From Euleptes europaea (lineage: Eukaryota; Chordata; Lepidosauria; Squamata; Sphaerodactylidae): a stretch of 64,000 nt of DNA. Numbering within the stretch: position 1 is the stretch's first letter; every line of letters begins with the position of its first letter. The stretch covers positions 10,731,001 to 10,795,000 of the forward strand of contig NC_079321.1 in NCBI RefSeq assembly GCF_029931775.1. Direction: 5' to 3'. This document shows positions 46,170 through 57,415 of this stretch, piece after piece. Position numbers and translations under genes: made by a program. The notes beneath the pieces are model-generated. The model made no database searches and was not told where the DNA came from. It saw nothing but the letters and a program-made list of their open reading frames with translations.

Positions 46170-46207
46170 CCCTGCAGGCAGTTTTGATCCAACCACTAGG
46201 TGAGCAT
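46170..46207 (-). other. ENPP5: ENPP5 5'UTR part of first coding exon
   Basis: Between the acceptor TACTTTGCAG and the ATG at 46169. It contains an out-of-frame-looking ATGCTC at its start. Confidence 0.6.
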
Positions 46208-47191
46208 CTGCAAAGTAAAAAGGCACAAAAGTTTGCAAGGATCAGCAAACAAAACAATCTGTTTACATATGTACCCTGCCTTTCTCCCCAAAGGGAACCC
46301 GAAGTGGCTCACATTGCTCTCTTCTCTTTTTTATCCTCACAACACCCCTATGAGGAAGGTTAAGCTGTGAGTGTGAAATACTGATGATAATGATTCAGAA
46401 ACAAGTTCATTTTACAGATGTGATTACAAAACTCGGGATTAGGAAGAGTGAGACTGCCAGTAGCATGCAGCTTGGCTTGCTTGCCAGGGTAACTTGCAGG
46501 AACTGTTCTGCAAATATCTTACTCCACGCCATACGTTCTGGGGCCTGTGGCAAGAACATCGCCCTTCCACATTCCTATGCAATGCAGACTTTAGAGCACC
46601 ATAGTAAGGTGCCTAAAAACTACTAACTGCAGAGCATCACTGCAGGTCATGCAAAACCTGCAGGACTCACGATTATTCAAGTAAGCCAGTTGAACTAGAA
46701 GCAACAAACAAGCAAAATTACCAGTGACCCAAGTGATATGGTCTTCATGCCTGCTACAAGGAAAGCTGAACATCTTAGGGCCAATGAATCAATGCACATA
46801 ATTTCCCACCGTATTTAAATAAAAGGAATCAGAGACAGACATGGCAAAACCCATTTACCAATCCCTCCCATGGAAGATTTTATTGAAATACATTCCCCAC
46901 ACCACTCAATATTCCTTCCGGGTGATGACAAACCCATTCGCAGAACCTTTTCTCAGCGGGGCTCACCGCGCTCTGAAGTGGCAATTCCAAGGGGATTTCT
47001 AAGCTAGGGCCAGAACATGTTTCAAACCTGAGGACATTAAGATGTTATGATTCCGGTTCTCCTATTCAGGCTGTGCACCAGCCAGAGACGGGCTGTGGAT
47101 CATACCTTTCACAGCAGAAAAGGAATTTTCACAGCAGCCAAACATTATGACTGATTCTGGATAGAATAACAGCCACAGTAGCTCCCCCTTC

Positions 47192-47410
47192 ACATGAACA
47201 CATGAATCTGCCTTGTACTGAATAAGACCCTTGGTCCATCAAAGCCAGTATTGTCTACTCAGACCGGCAGTGGCTCTCCAGAGTCTCAGGCTGAGGTCTT
47301 TCCCATCACCTACTTGCCCAGTCCCTTTAACTGAAGATGCCGGGGATTGAACCTGGGACCTTCTGCATGCCAAGCAGATGCTCTACCCCTGAGCCACACC
47401 TCCTCCCCAA
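47192..47410 (-). mobile_element. tRNA-Ala-derived SINE
   Basis: ACACATGAATCTGCCTTGTA to CTCTACCCCTGAGCCACACC. Confidence 0.75.
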
Positions 47411-47546
47411 ATCTGTACACTAAGACTGAGCTTTTCAAGACAGGGTAACTGACTCCTTGGAACAGTCAGGCTGACCAGCTCAGGAATGAGATGCAAGGAA
47501 TGCTCCTGGCTCGCAAGTGTTGTTTTCCTGCAGCATTTGACTTAGA

Positions 47547-47850
47547 AGAAGAAGAGTTGCTTTTTATATGCCGACTTTCTCTACCACTTAAGGAAGAATC
47601 AAACCAGCTTACAATCACCTTCCCTTCCCCTCACCCCAACAGACACCCTGTGAGGTAGGTGGGGCTGAGAGTGTGTGACTAGCCCAAGGTCACCCAGCTG
47701 GCTTCATGTGGAGGAGTGGGGAAAGGAATCCAGTTCACCAGATTAGCCTCCGCCGCTCATGGGGAGGAGTGGGGAATCAAACCCGGTTCTCCAGATCAGA
47801 GTCCACCGCTCCAAACCACCGCTCTTAACCACACCACCACGTTGGCTCTG
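47547..47850 (-). mobile_element. MIR-like SINE
   Basis: AGAAGAAGAGTTGCTTTTTA to CCACACCACCACGTTGGCTC; ENPP5 5' intron. Confidence 0.75.
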
Positions 47851-48065
47851 ACTCTACTTAGGATTTTCCTATGAACCAAAGGGCTGAGACCTGCAGGGAA
47901 GGTGGAATTTTACAGGCCAGAAATGAACTTCTCTACCAGGCTGACAGAGGTGTTTCTACACATCAGGAGTCCACAAGGACATGTCTAACACACACACACA
48001 GTACAGCCAGAGAAAGGGGTTCATCTCCCTTGAATATCATTGGCTTAATGACTGCACCCTGCGCT

Positions 48066-48265
48066 GGATAGCCCAGGCCAGCCTGATCTCATCAGACCTC
48101 AGAAGCTAAGCAGGGTTGGCCCAGGTCAGTTTTTGGATGGGAGACCACTCAGGAATACCAGGGTCATGATCGAGAGGCAGGCAACAGTAAAACCACCTTT
48201 GAACATCTCTTGCCTTGAAAAGCCTACATGCTCACCCTAAGTCAGCTGTGACTTGATACCAAAAA
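48066..48265 (+). mobile_element. 5S rRNA-derived SINE
   Basis: CCTGATCTCATCAGACCTCA, GAAGCTAAGCAGGGTTGGC, GGATGGGAGACC, tail GAGGCAGGCAACAG. Confidence 0.8.
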
Positions 48266-48366
48266 CAAATGACTACACAGGATAGGGTGATGGCTGCCAA
48301 CTGGGAAGGCTTTAAGAAGGGAGTGGGCAAGTTCATGGAGGAGAGGGCTATCCACAGCTACTAGTA

Positions 48367-48717
48367 AAATTGGAGGAGAGTGTTACGGATACCGTGGACG
48401 GCCAAAAAAACAAATCAGTGGGTTACAGATCAAATCAAGCCTGAACTGACCCTAGAAGCTAAAATGATTAAACTGAGGCTAATGTATTTTGGTCACATTA
48501 TGAGGACTCACTGGAAAAGCCGGTCATGCTAGGAAAAGTTGAGGGCAGCAGGAAAAGAGGAAGACCCAACAAGACATGGATTGACTCAATAAAGGAAGCC
48601 CCAGCCCTCAATTTGCAAGACCTGAGCCAGGCTGTCAAAGATAGGACATTTTGGAGGACTTTGATCCATAGGGTCGCCATGAGTCGGAAGCGACTTGACG
48701 GCACTTCTCACACACAC
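48367..48717 (+). mobile_element. BovB/RTE-type LINE 3' end
   Basis: GGAGGAGAGTGTTACGGATAC to GGAAGCGACTTGACGGCACT with a short CA tail; inserted in a CR1 fragment (48289-48366). Confidence 0.75.
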
Positions 48718-48751
48718 AGCGAAATCGGATGCTGGTCATGAGGCACACCTA

Positions 48752-49195
48752 TCCTCTTTTCTCTTTTTTCCCCCTCCCTCTCCCATAATACTAGAACATG
48801 ATGTCATCTGCTAAAGCTGGAGGGTGACAGATTCAAGACAGATAAAAGGAAGTGTTTTTTCACACAACGCATAGTTAAATGGTGGAACTCCCTGCCCCAG
48901 GATGTGGTGATGGCTGCCAGGTTGGAGGGCTTTAAGAGGGGAGTGGACACGTTCATGGAGGAGAGGGGTATCCATGGCTGTTAGTTAGAATGGATATTAT
49001 TCATGCTGCATACCTATTCTCTCTAGTATCAGAGGAGCACGCCTATTGCATTAGGTGCTGTGGGACACCTAATAATAATGCTGCTGCAGCTGTCTTGTCT
49101 GTGGGCCTCCTGGAGGCCCCTGGTTGGCCCCTGTGGGAAACAGACTGCTGGGCTTGGTGGGCCTTGGCCTGACCCAGCAGGGCCTTTCATACGTC
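48752..49195 (+). mobile_element. CR1 LINE 3' end against the ENPP5 CpG island
   Basis: TGGTGGAACTCCCTGCCCCA, GGTATCCATGGCTGTTAG and CTGACCCAGCAGGGCCTTTC. The CpG-rich sequence starts within a few bases of its end. Confidence 0.75.
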
Positions 49196-49199
49196 CCTG

Positions 49200-49559
49200 A
49201 CCCCTTTTGCAAGGCAAAAGCCAAGCCGCACCGTTGCCCTCCCCTCTCTTCGGGGCTCCCCCTCCCGCTCTGAGACCCTTCCCCTCCGCCCCCGCCTCAC
49301 CTGAGCACGAGAGCGCGCCCCTCTCTCCAGTCCGCACCTGCCTCCGCGACGCGCCAATGCCAAGCGACGGACGGCCGGAGTCCCGCCTCCCCGCCACCAG
49401 CGGCCCAATCGCGATGGGGCCACGCCCCTGAGCGGTCCCGAACGGCCGCTGGCTGTGGTCGCAGCCTTCGCAGGAGGCTTTTCAGCTCCGGACGGCGCCT
49501 GCGCGGTCCGAATGCGGCGGAGGGGGCGGGGGAGCCGCTCTGAGGCTCGTCGCACCAAC

Positions 49560-49560
<1 letters not shown>
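49200..49560 (-). promoter_or_regulatory. CpG-island promoter region, probably ENPP5
   Basis: CpG-dense block with GC boxes, a CCAAT-type CCCAATCGCG and an NRF1-like GCCTGCGCGG near 49497, much like the ENPP4 island. On the minus strand a donor CTCAG/GTGAGG (boundary 49301/49300) could close a non-coding ENPP5 exon 1, to be spliced to the acceptor at 46208. The CR1 end and the 182-bp tandem array lie directly on either side. Confidence 0.7.

Positions 49561-49561
<1 letters not shown>

Positions 49562-49592
<31 letters not shown>
49562..49592. repeat. (GA)n microsatellite beside ENPP5 CpG island
   Basis: About 15 GA units, 100 bases before the 182-bp array. Confidence 0.9.
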
Positions 49593-49595
<3 letters not shown>

Positions 49596-49689
49596 TGCAT
49601 CACGTGACGGAGCCCAGCTGTCAAAAATGGGGGGAGGAGAGCAAAGATGAAGGGGAAGAGAGAATCAAAACCACAGGGTGTTTTTTTTA

Positions 49690-50295
49690 AAGGGCCAGAG
49701 TCCAGTAGCACCTGAAAGACTAGCAAAAATATTTTCTGGCAGGGTGTGAGCTTTCGGGAGCCACAGCTCACTTCTTCAGATACAGCTTAGAATGTGAATC
49801 CATCTGTCTTTTAGTATAGCATATAAGTATAGTATATAAGGACTCTCCTATACTTAAAGACAGGTGTAGAAAAGGGCAAGAGTCCAGTAGCACCTTAAAG
49901 ACTAACAAAAATATTTTCTGGCAGGGCGTGAGCTTTCGTGAGCCACAGCTCACTTCTTCAGATACAGCTTAGAGTGTGAATCCATCTGTCTTTTAGTATA
50001 GTATATAAGTATAGTATATAAGGACTCTCCTATACTTAAAGACAGGTGTAGAAAAGGGCAAGAGTCCAGTAGCACCTTAAAGACTAACAAAAATATTTTC
50101 TGGCAGGGCGTGAGCTTTCGTGAGCCACAGCTCACTTCTTCAGATACAGCTTAGAATGTGAATCCATCTGTCTTTTAGTATAGCATATAAGTATAGTATA
50201 TAAGTACTCTCCTATACTTAAAGACAGAAAAGGGCAAGAGTCCAGTAGCACCTTAAAGACTAACTAACATATTTTCTGGCAGGGCATGAGCTTAC
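49690..50295 (-). repeat. 182-bp tandem array with hammerhead-like motif
   Basis: Three full units and a truncated fourth in direct repeat. The same motif recurs at 49779, 49961 and 50143, an exact 182-base period. Each unit holds GTCCAGTAGCACCT, ATTTTCTGGCAGGG and, on the minus strand, CTGAAGA, a GTGAGC/GCTCAC stem and GAAAGC. These parts match Penelope-type terminal repeats. The last unit ends inside the motif near 50295. Confidence 0.7.
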
Positions 50296-50716
50296 AACCT
50301 TACAATGATGTAGGTCATCTTGAAAAAGGACAAGGGGACTTGTTTTGAAAAGTGAAAATACACTACCATTTTCCAGTGCAAGCCTACCGTATTGATTTTA
50401 GTGGGTTTAGACTGTTTTAACTTTGTGAAGACTGCACTGCATCACATGTGACTTTTTTCTTTCATCAGTTTATATTGCCAGTTGGGTGTAGTGGGGAAGC
50501 CAGGAGCTCCTGTCCCATGTACATATAGCAGGTTAGACCTCTGCATAGTGCATGCTAGTAGTATCTGTACTTAGAAATCCATCTTGCATTGAAGAGCTTC
50601 AAGCCATGGTCTGCGCCTCTGGAACTCCTATGAGATCTGATCAGTTCCTGGCAGATGTTACTGCCTCCCCCCTCAGCTGTGACTCATCCCCTCATGCCTC
50701 ACCCCTCAGAGGCTAC

Positions 50717-51012
50717 CTGAGAGCCAGCGTGGTGTAGTGGTTAAGAACTGTGGTTTGGAGCAGTGGACTCTGATCTGGAGAACCAGGTTTGATTCCCATT
50801 CCTCCACATGAGCCGCAGACCCTAATCTGGTGGACTGGATTTGTTTCCCCACTCCTACACGTGCATCCAGCTGGGTGACCTTGGGCTATTTACACTCTCT
50901 CAGCCCCACCTACTTCACAGGGTGTCTGTTGTGGGGAGGGGATTGTAAGCCACTTTAATTCTTCCTTAAGTGGTAGAGAAGTCGGCTTTTAAAAACCAAC
51001 TCTTTTTCTTCT
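50717..51012 (+). mobile_element. MIR-like SINE
   Basis: CTGAGAGCCAGCGTGGTGTAG (A box), CCAGGTTTGATTCCCA, tail AACCAACTCTTTTTCTTC. Confidence 0.8.
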
Positions 51013-51067
51013 ACCTCCCAGCTGATTGTCAGGCAGTGGGCTTTTAAAGGGCCGTGACAAAAGGATA

Positions 51068-51235
51068 TCTCCATTAGTCTATCATAGCAAAATCCCGTGG
51101 CACCTTAAAAGACTAACAACATACATTTCAAGATGAGCTTTTGTATGTCACAGTCTTATGCCTCGCCAAAGCTCATATTGAAATTAACGTTGTTTGTCTT
51201 TAAGGTGCCACTGGACTTCTGTTTGTTTTTGTTAA
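51068..51235. repeat. Penelope-type terminal repeat, inverted pair
   Basis: GTGGCACCTTAAAAGACTAA on the left mirrors TTTAAGGTGCCACTGGACTT on the right. Same module family as the 182-bp array, more diverged, with no clear hammerhead core. Confidence 0.5.
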
Positions 51236-51465
51236 AGGGCCAGTTGGAGCCAGTAAGCAGGCCTGCAGGCATTGCCCTAAAGGTGCTCCCTGTTTTGCTG
51301 ACGTGGTGAGTGGATGCCAAGGGTGGCCCCTGGTTCCCCCTGAATCTGGGAGCCCTTGTGTCTCCAATGTGGTTAAATATTACTGTACATATATGCACAT
51401 CATTATATTTATGGCAAATGGCCTTTAATGTTATTTTCTCTGCTTTTCCTAACCTTGAATATATA

Positions 51466-51655
51466 TGAAGCTGCCTTATACTGAATCAGACCAGCGGTCC
51501 ACCAGAGTATTGTCTACTTAGATTGGCAGCGGCTCTCCAGGGTCTCTGGCACATCGCCTACTGCCTGGTTCTTTTTAATTGGAGATACTAGGGACTGAAC
51601 CTGTGACCTTCTGTATGCCAAGCAGAGGCTCTTCCACTGAGCCACATCCTTTCCC
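51466..51655 (-). mobile_element. tRNA-Ala-derived SINE
   Basis: ATGAAGCTGCCTTATACTGA to CTCTTCCACTGAGCCACATC. Confidence 0.7.
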
Positions 51656-51794
51656 CTCATTAAAGTTCACTGATCATTTTTAGGTAGAGGGAATACAATA
51701 ACTTTGCAGCAATTATTGATTTAATGATCCTTTGTGCCTTTAGCAGGCAGTTTCACAGCTTACTACCTGATCTCCAATAAGTTACAGTATGAAC

Positions 51795-51982
51795 TGTGCA
51801 AGCTTTTTGAGATCAGCAGAACTCTTCATCAGGCTGGATGTCACAACATTTAAAAAGGTCTGATCTTGCATGCATCCGAAGAGATGCAAGCATGCAAGAG
51901 TCTGCTTTTCACCCATCTATCTTTTAATATGTGGTAAAATCCAGCCTGATGAAGAGTTCTGCTGAGCTCAAAAGCTTGCACA
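51795..51982. repeat. Inverted repeat with two hammerhead-like cores
   Basis: Arms of about 43 bases at 51795-51838 and 51940-51982 are near-perfect reverse complements. The right arm on plus reads CTGATGA, a 6-bp stem (GAGTTC/GAGCTC with loop TGCT), then AAAAGC; the left arm carries the same on minus. Confidence 0.6.
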
Positions 51983-52019
51983 ATGTTTTGTGTCTGTTTG
52001 GTTGGCCCTAATAAAAGGT

Positions 52020-53190
52020 ATAACATAGGATTTGATTCTTGTTTTTGGAGAGCAACGGCTGGCCAGAAGTGGCAGCAATCTGTGTCAGTAATTGGGTACG
52101 GTAGAAGATAGCGGATGGCAACGACAAAAAAGGCATTCATGCCCTGAGAGTTATGGTGATAAACCCTGTAGAATTCCAAGTCAGACATCAGTTGCAAAGG
52201 CGTTAAAGTTCAAGTGAAAAAGGGAATGAAGTATAGACAAGAACATCAGTTTCCACCGAATTTTAATATTTTAGATTTCCAATGAAATATAGAACGAACG
52301 TGGATATTTGTACAAAAGATATGGTTAAAAATAGTATTGATCTGTAATATGTACAGGTACGTCACATCTCTGTCATCAGTTATGATACCTGAATGAGAAG
52401 AACGTGATATTAGAGCATGGAACATAAACATGCATAAAAGGCTTGAGCGAGACTAACCACAGACAGACAACCTTGTCAAAATTCAAGGATTAGGAATTTA
52501 AAAAAAAAATCAAAAGTGACATTCCTTTAGGACATTCTAGAACACGAAGCACACTCGCCTCTAAAATATATTCTAGTCATATACTTTGTTTTTGTTGTTA
52601 AATATATTAACAAACAGGAACACAACTTCAAGGAATTTACAGAGATGCAATTGCTTCCCAGTTAACCCATTTTAAAAATCTATTACTTTCAACAGCTGAG
52701 TAAAACTGGCTTTAAAATATACCAACAGAAGGGGTGTGTGTGTCATTTTTTAACCCATCCAACTTATGTCTGTTACGGGAAGTCTTTGCGAAGTGCAAAG
52801 ATGGAACATTGTGCACAAATAAGTTGCAGTTTATAATGGCGCATGAGATTTCCAACCCACATGCAAGCACCCTGCACATAAAATGCACCACCAAGAGAAT
52901 CTGCGAGAACTTGCCTGTGCAATTTTAACAGTGCTACATCCCACAACTCACAAGCCTACACACTCAGATGGATGTGAAGAAATGTTTTTTAAAAAAGGGA
53001 CAGGCAAACCTCCTTTGCATTAAATCTTCCACCCTCTTGCCCCGCCCATTTCCCACCTATCTACCTCTCAGGCCCACCATGTTTACATGGGCACTTGAAC
53101 GAGGTTCCATCTGGAATCAAACTCTAAGAGCCTTGTCTTCCTTGGGTGACTTGTTTGTTATTCTGTTTCAATGTTAAAAGAAATACTAAG
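52020..53190. other. Unique sequence between ENPP5 and RCAN2
   Basis: AT-rich, no frame; could include distal RCAN2 3'UTR or 3' flank. Confidence 0.4.
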
Positions 53191-53195
53191 AAAAT

Positions 53196-53495
53196 ACAGC
53201 CCCGTGGCACAGAGTGGTAAGCTGCAGTACTGCAGTCAAAAGCTCTGCTCATGACTTGAGTTCGATCCCGACGGAAGTCGGTTTCAGGAAGCCGGCTCAA
53301 GGTGGACTCAGCCTTCCATCCTTCCGAGGTCGGTAAAATGAGTACCCAGCTTGCTGGGGGTAAAGGGGAGACGACTGGGGAAGGCACTGGCAAACCACCC
53401 CGTAAACAAAGTCTGACTAGTAAACGTCAGGATGTGACGTCACCCCATGGGTCAGTAATGACCCAGTGCTTGCACAGGGGACTGCCTTTACCTTT
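53196..53495 (+). mobile_element. tRNA-derived SINE (same family)
   Basis: CCCCGTGGCACAGAGTGGTA, GAGTTCGATCC, end CACAGGGGACTGCCTTTACC. Confidence 0.8.
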
Positions 53496-53679
53496 AAGAA
53501 AATCTATTCAGAGCATGTCGAACACTTAATAGCACTATATAGTAATATAACACAGTGTTCTGGCAGATTAAAAACAACCTCAGTATTGTTTCTTGTTATC
53601 TTCTGTTGCAGCTACAGCAGCTGGGGGCCGCTACACAGTACCTGCAGTGACAGCTAATGTCATGTATTGAATAATATAC

Positions 53680-53865
53680 AAATACAGAAGTTCCTGGTTC
53701 AAGTCTCAGCTCAGTCACGGATTCACTAACTGGGCTCAGCCTCAACTCCCCCATCTGCAATACGGAATAATAATACTGGCCTACCTTACAGGCTTGGAGT
53801 AAGGATTTATAGGAAGTGCTTTGAATTCTCTGAAGTACTAGGTAAATGCGAAGGATCACTCGTCT
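53680..53865 (+). mobile_element. Ancient MIR SINE
   Basis: TCAAGTCTCAGCTCAGTCAC, CCCCATCTGCAATACGGAAT, then AATAATACTGGCCTACCTTA, and GAAGTGCTTTGAATTCTCTG, close to the general amniote MIR. Confidence 0.65.
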
Positions 53866-54339
53866 TCACTGGTCGCATCTCACCCAGACTCTCCAATCAC
53901 CAAGAAAACTCTCAGCAGTGATACTCTTACTTTCCTGGGCATGGGATCCATCTTAAGCAGTATCACCCGGCGTGGAAAAGGGGATCCATATATCATGTTT
54001 GTCACCTTGTTTTTGCTGCCGTTGTCTATGTCCCTTTTGGGCCTTATACAATAAACCTTATACAATAAACACCATGCTTACATGCTTAATGCCACGTCTG
54101 TCTTCTGACTGTTGCAGTTTCAGCCTTCATTTTAGTTCACCTGTCCTATAATTACTATTGGGGTCAATGCAGACGCTTATCTTTCTCTGTGGCCCACATT
54201 CCAGTCTTATACAGCTCAAGTATCTTTTCTCGCCTCTGCAGGATGAAGTTCAAACTTCGCTAAACATGAAAATAGCTCTGTCCATGCCCCTTTCCATAGT
54301 CACTGAAAGTTCCTCATTTTGCTCATCTCTCTACACCAA

Positions 54340-54462
54340 CGAGGTGTAGTGGTTAAGAGCGGTGGTTTGGAGCAGTGGACTCTGATCTGGAGAACTGGGT
54401 TTTATTTCCCACTCCTCCACATGAGCGGCGGAGGCTAATCTGGTGAACTGGGTTGGTTTCAT
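54340..54462 (+). mobile_element. MIR-like SINE, 3' truncated
   Basis: AACGAGGTGTAGTGGTTAAG to GTGAACTGGGTTGGTTTC. Confidence 0.65.
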
Positions 54463-54464
54463 CT

Positions 54465-55880
54465 TTGTTATTCATATGGAACACATGAGCTTGGACCAAT
54501 TTGCAACTGGCCATTTGTTTTCGGTCTCTCTTCAGCTCAAGCCAGTGGTCTACACATGGAAGCCACATAACATTACCCAGGGATAATGGAATATAACGAT
54601 ATAAGACATTCACAGGACCAGTTCTTAGTCCATTGGGAAGTTGCAGCGAGATTAAATTTGACTCACCAGACTTGAGCTGCAATATCCCAAATTCTTTAAA
54701 TGTCATTTCAAAAGCCACAAAAAGTTAAAAGCAAGCTGAACACACGGCACGGAATCTTTATGTTTTTTTAAAAAAAAGAACTCTTGAGATATACAAATGC
54801 AAAAGCAGAACCACTGGTCCATACTTCTATAAAACATTAGTAACACTAAGGTTCCCCCCCCCCCTTAAGGTGTACTGAAACCTTATGGAAACCTGGCTTC
54901 AAAGCTAGCTCCTGGAGTTGGGATACACTACTATAATGGTCACCAGTTGGTCACCACTGTCTACTAACAAATGTCCTTCATGCAAGAAGGGGGAAAGAGT
55001 TGGTAGAATGGGTAACATCACCCCAGATGTTAGGGGAGCGTCATTTTAGAAAGTTAAAAATTCCCTGCAAACAGAAAATCAGCAAGAGAAGAGATGCGAC
55101 ATTTCGCCGTCATGCTAGTTTTCTGTCTGCGGGGTGGTTTTTCTTCTGGAGCAGAAGATTACCAAGCTAAGATCCCCACTGGATGTGACAATGGGAGATC
55201 CATAAATGCTGCCTATTCCAAGTTCTAACTGCAGTGGTGCGGGGCCCTTATTCAAATTATGTGCCATTTTTATTGTATACATTATAATGGAACAGTCTGC
55301 TTCCCCCTTTTGATATCTGCGTACACGGGTTGAATCTCCTAGGATGGTGTCCCTGCTCAGTTCTGTTTGTTAGTTAGAACTGCATGGCCTTCCTTGTTCT
55401 GAAACCAATTGCTCCCAGCCCTGTATCCCCTTGCTCAAAAAAAAAAAAAAAAAGATGCGAACCTACGAACAGGAACTGGAGTGACTACCCTGTTCTTAAT
55501 TTGCAAGCAAAATGGAGCATCGTATTAGTAGGAGAGACTTTAACGTAAAAGGGGGGAGGCCTCAACCCCCAACCAAGAAGAGCTGGAGCAAACTGTACTG
55601 TTACATTCAAGTAGAGTCAGGTGTTCATCAAATGCTGGATGATTATTCTCTCACGAAACCAACTGCCTCTCATCTCAACAGCAATTGAAATGGAATGCAT
55701 GTGTTTAGACAGCAGCAATGCTCTAACAAATTAGTTGTAAAAGTTTCATAGGAAATGTTTGAAATATCCATACTTATGCAGGTTTTGTAATGTCACTGCC
55801 CCCCCCCTTAAATAATGGGGACTGTACTTCTGAGTGGGGTCTGAATTTAAAAAGGGGGGGAAGAAACCCAACCTTAAAAA
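54465..55880. other. Unique sequence, possible RCAN2 3' region
   Basis: No repeat besides a poly(A) run near 55438; no coding frame seen. Confidence 0.4.
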
Positions 55881-55884
55881 ACCG

Positions 55885-56625
55885 AAAGCTGGGTACCCAA
55901 GGTTGGGTGGAGAAGGTAAAATTATATAATAGAAAAATAAGGCACTTAAATCGGGTTGAAAACATTAGAAATGATACAAGGCACATTGGCAACTCATAAC
56001 ACATGAAGCTGCCTTTAATGAATCAGACCCTTGGTCCATCAAAGTCAGTACTGTCTTCTCAGAACGGCAGCAGCTCTCCAGGGTCTCAGGCAGAGATCTT
56101 TCACATCACCTACTTGCCTAGTCCCTTTAACTGGAGATGCTGGGGATTGAACCTGGGACCTTCTGCATGCCAAGCAGATGCTCTACCAGTGAGCCACAGA
56201 CCCTCCCCTCATAAGGTTGATAGACTTAAACCACCTACTTTACTAGGTTGATACTTGCATGCACACTTTGTAAGAGAGACCAATACAGCCCAGTGAACAG
56301 GTATTCTACCTAAAGGGATTTCTAATTTGAATTTTATTATACATCCTATTATCTATCTATATATGGTCATACTTTTGTATGTTACTTGGGTGTGCATTAT
56401 AGGTGTTTTTTATTTGACCACTGATGAAGGCCAGAAGGCCAAAATGAGTATAGTTAGTGTGGTTTAAGTCTATCAGCCTTATGAGTCGTCAGTGTGCCTT
56501 GTTTTATCATTTTTAATGTTTTTAACCTGCTTCAAGTGCCATAAAATAAAAATATTTTTCTATTATATAATTTTACCTTCTCCACCCAATCTTGGGTAAC
56601 CAGCTTCTGAGATGTGTGCCAGGGA
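55885..56625. repeat. Long inverted repeat with hammerhead-like core and nested SINE
   Basis: Left arm (55885-55999, resuming at 56215) and right arm (about 56440-56625) share the ACCCAAG-TTGGGTGGAGAAGG block, TATATAATAGAAAAATA and GATAGACTTAAACCAC in mirror order. The centre reads CACTGATGAAGGCCAGAAGG at 56419-56438, then CCAAAA. A SINE is inserted in the left arm at 56000-56207. Confidence 0.65.
56000..56207 (-). mobile_element. tRNA-Ala-derived SINE with target duplication
   Basis: ACATGAAGCTGCC at the plus-strand left end, with B box (GATTGAACC complement) and A box near the right end. Flanked by CTCATAA at 55993-55999 and 56208-56214, a clean 7-bp target duplication inside the inverted repeat. 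Confidence 0.8.
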
Positions 56626-56635
56626 GCGCTAAGAG

Positions 56636-57140
56636 AATTTTCAGTATCCTCTTTAACCTCTACGTGAAGCCTTTAGGAGACATCACTTGTAGTTCGGAAC
56701 GGGATATCATTGATATGCGGACAGAACCCAGCTTTACATCTCTCTATCCAAACCCCCAGGAGATGTGGTAGAGGTCTTGAGCTGCAGCCTGCCCGCTGTG
56801 GTCAAATGGCCAAAAGCAAATAAAATGAAACCAAAACCAGACAAGACAGAAGTGATTCTGGTCGGGAAGGCAGAGACCTCGAAGGGCATTGTGCTTCCTG
56901 CTTTCAATGGCGTTCAGCTGACTCTTGCGGATCCTCGGGGTTATACTGGAACCACCATTGCTGCTGGAGAAGTAATTTAATGCAGCTGCAGAAACAGGCT
57001 TTCTTCCAACTCAGACTAGCCTGCAAGACACAGCTGATCTGGCCACCTGGATCCACTCTACAGTAACATCAAGACTAGATTACTGTAATGGACTCTACAT
57101 AGGCCTCCCCTTGGAGACCCCACTTGGTGCAGAACACCGT
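56636..57140 (+). mobile_element. L2-type LINE reverse-transcriptase fragment
   Basis: Pieces of the L2 reverse transcriptase can be read: LYVKPLGD, KPDKTEVILVGK, then SRLDYCNGLYIGLPLE. Old and broken in several places. Confidence 0.6.
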
Positions 57141-57141
57141 G

Positions 57142-57415
57142 CACATGAACACATAAAGCTGCCTTATACTGAATCAGACCCTTGGTCCATCAAAGTCAGT
57201 GTTGTCTACTCAGACCGGCAGCGGCTCCCCAGGGTCTCTGGCAGAGGTCTTTCACATCACCTACTTGCCTAGTCCCTTTAACTGGAGATGATGGGGATTG
57301 AACCTGGGACCTTCTGCATGCCAAGTAGATGCTCTACCATTGAGCCAAAGGTGATGTCAAAGAACTCTGCCTGAGACCTTGGAGAGCTGCTGCCAGTCTG
57401 AGTAGATAATACTTT
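57142..57415. mobile_element. tRNA-Ala-derived SINE plus head-to-head partial copy
   Basis: A minus-strand copy (57142-57345) meets a plus-strand 3' fragment (GCCTGAGACCTTGGAGAGCT, 57346-57415). Confidence 0.65.

Noticed and set aside
46170-46238. Upstream ENPP5 start at 46238
   Set aside because: It lies on the intron side of the TTTGCAG acceptor, and the downstream ATG gives a good signal peptide.
48066-48165. 5S rRNA gene
   Set aside because: The internal promoter matches 5S but the 3' part is replaced by a SINE tail that is shared with three other copies.
49187-49771. 194-residue minus-strand open frame
   Set aside because: Runs from the tandem array through a GA repeat and CpG island; composition only.
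49690-50295. CRISPR array or satellite array of a prokaryotic kind
   Set aside because: Units are 182 bases with no spacers and occur in a vertebrate intergenic region; the units match dispersed retroelement ends.
52734-53177. Small plus-strand frames
   Set aside because: No family resemblance, no splice context, and codon use like random AT-rich sequence.
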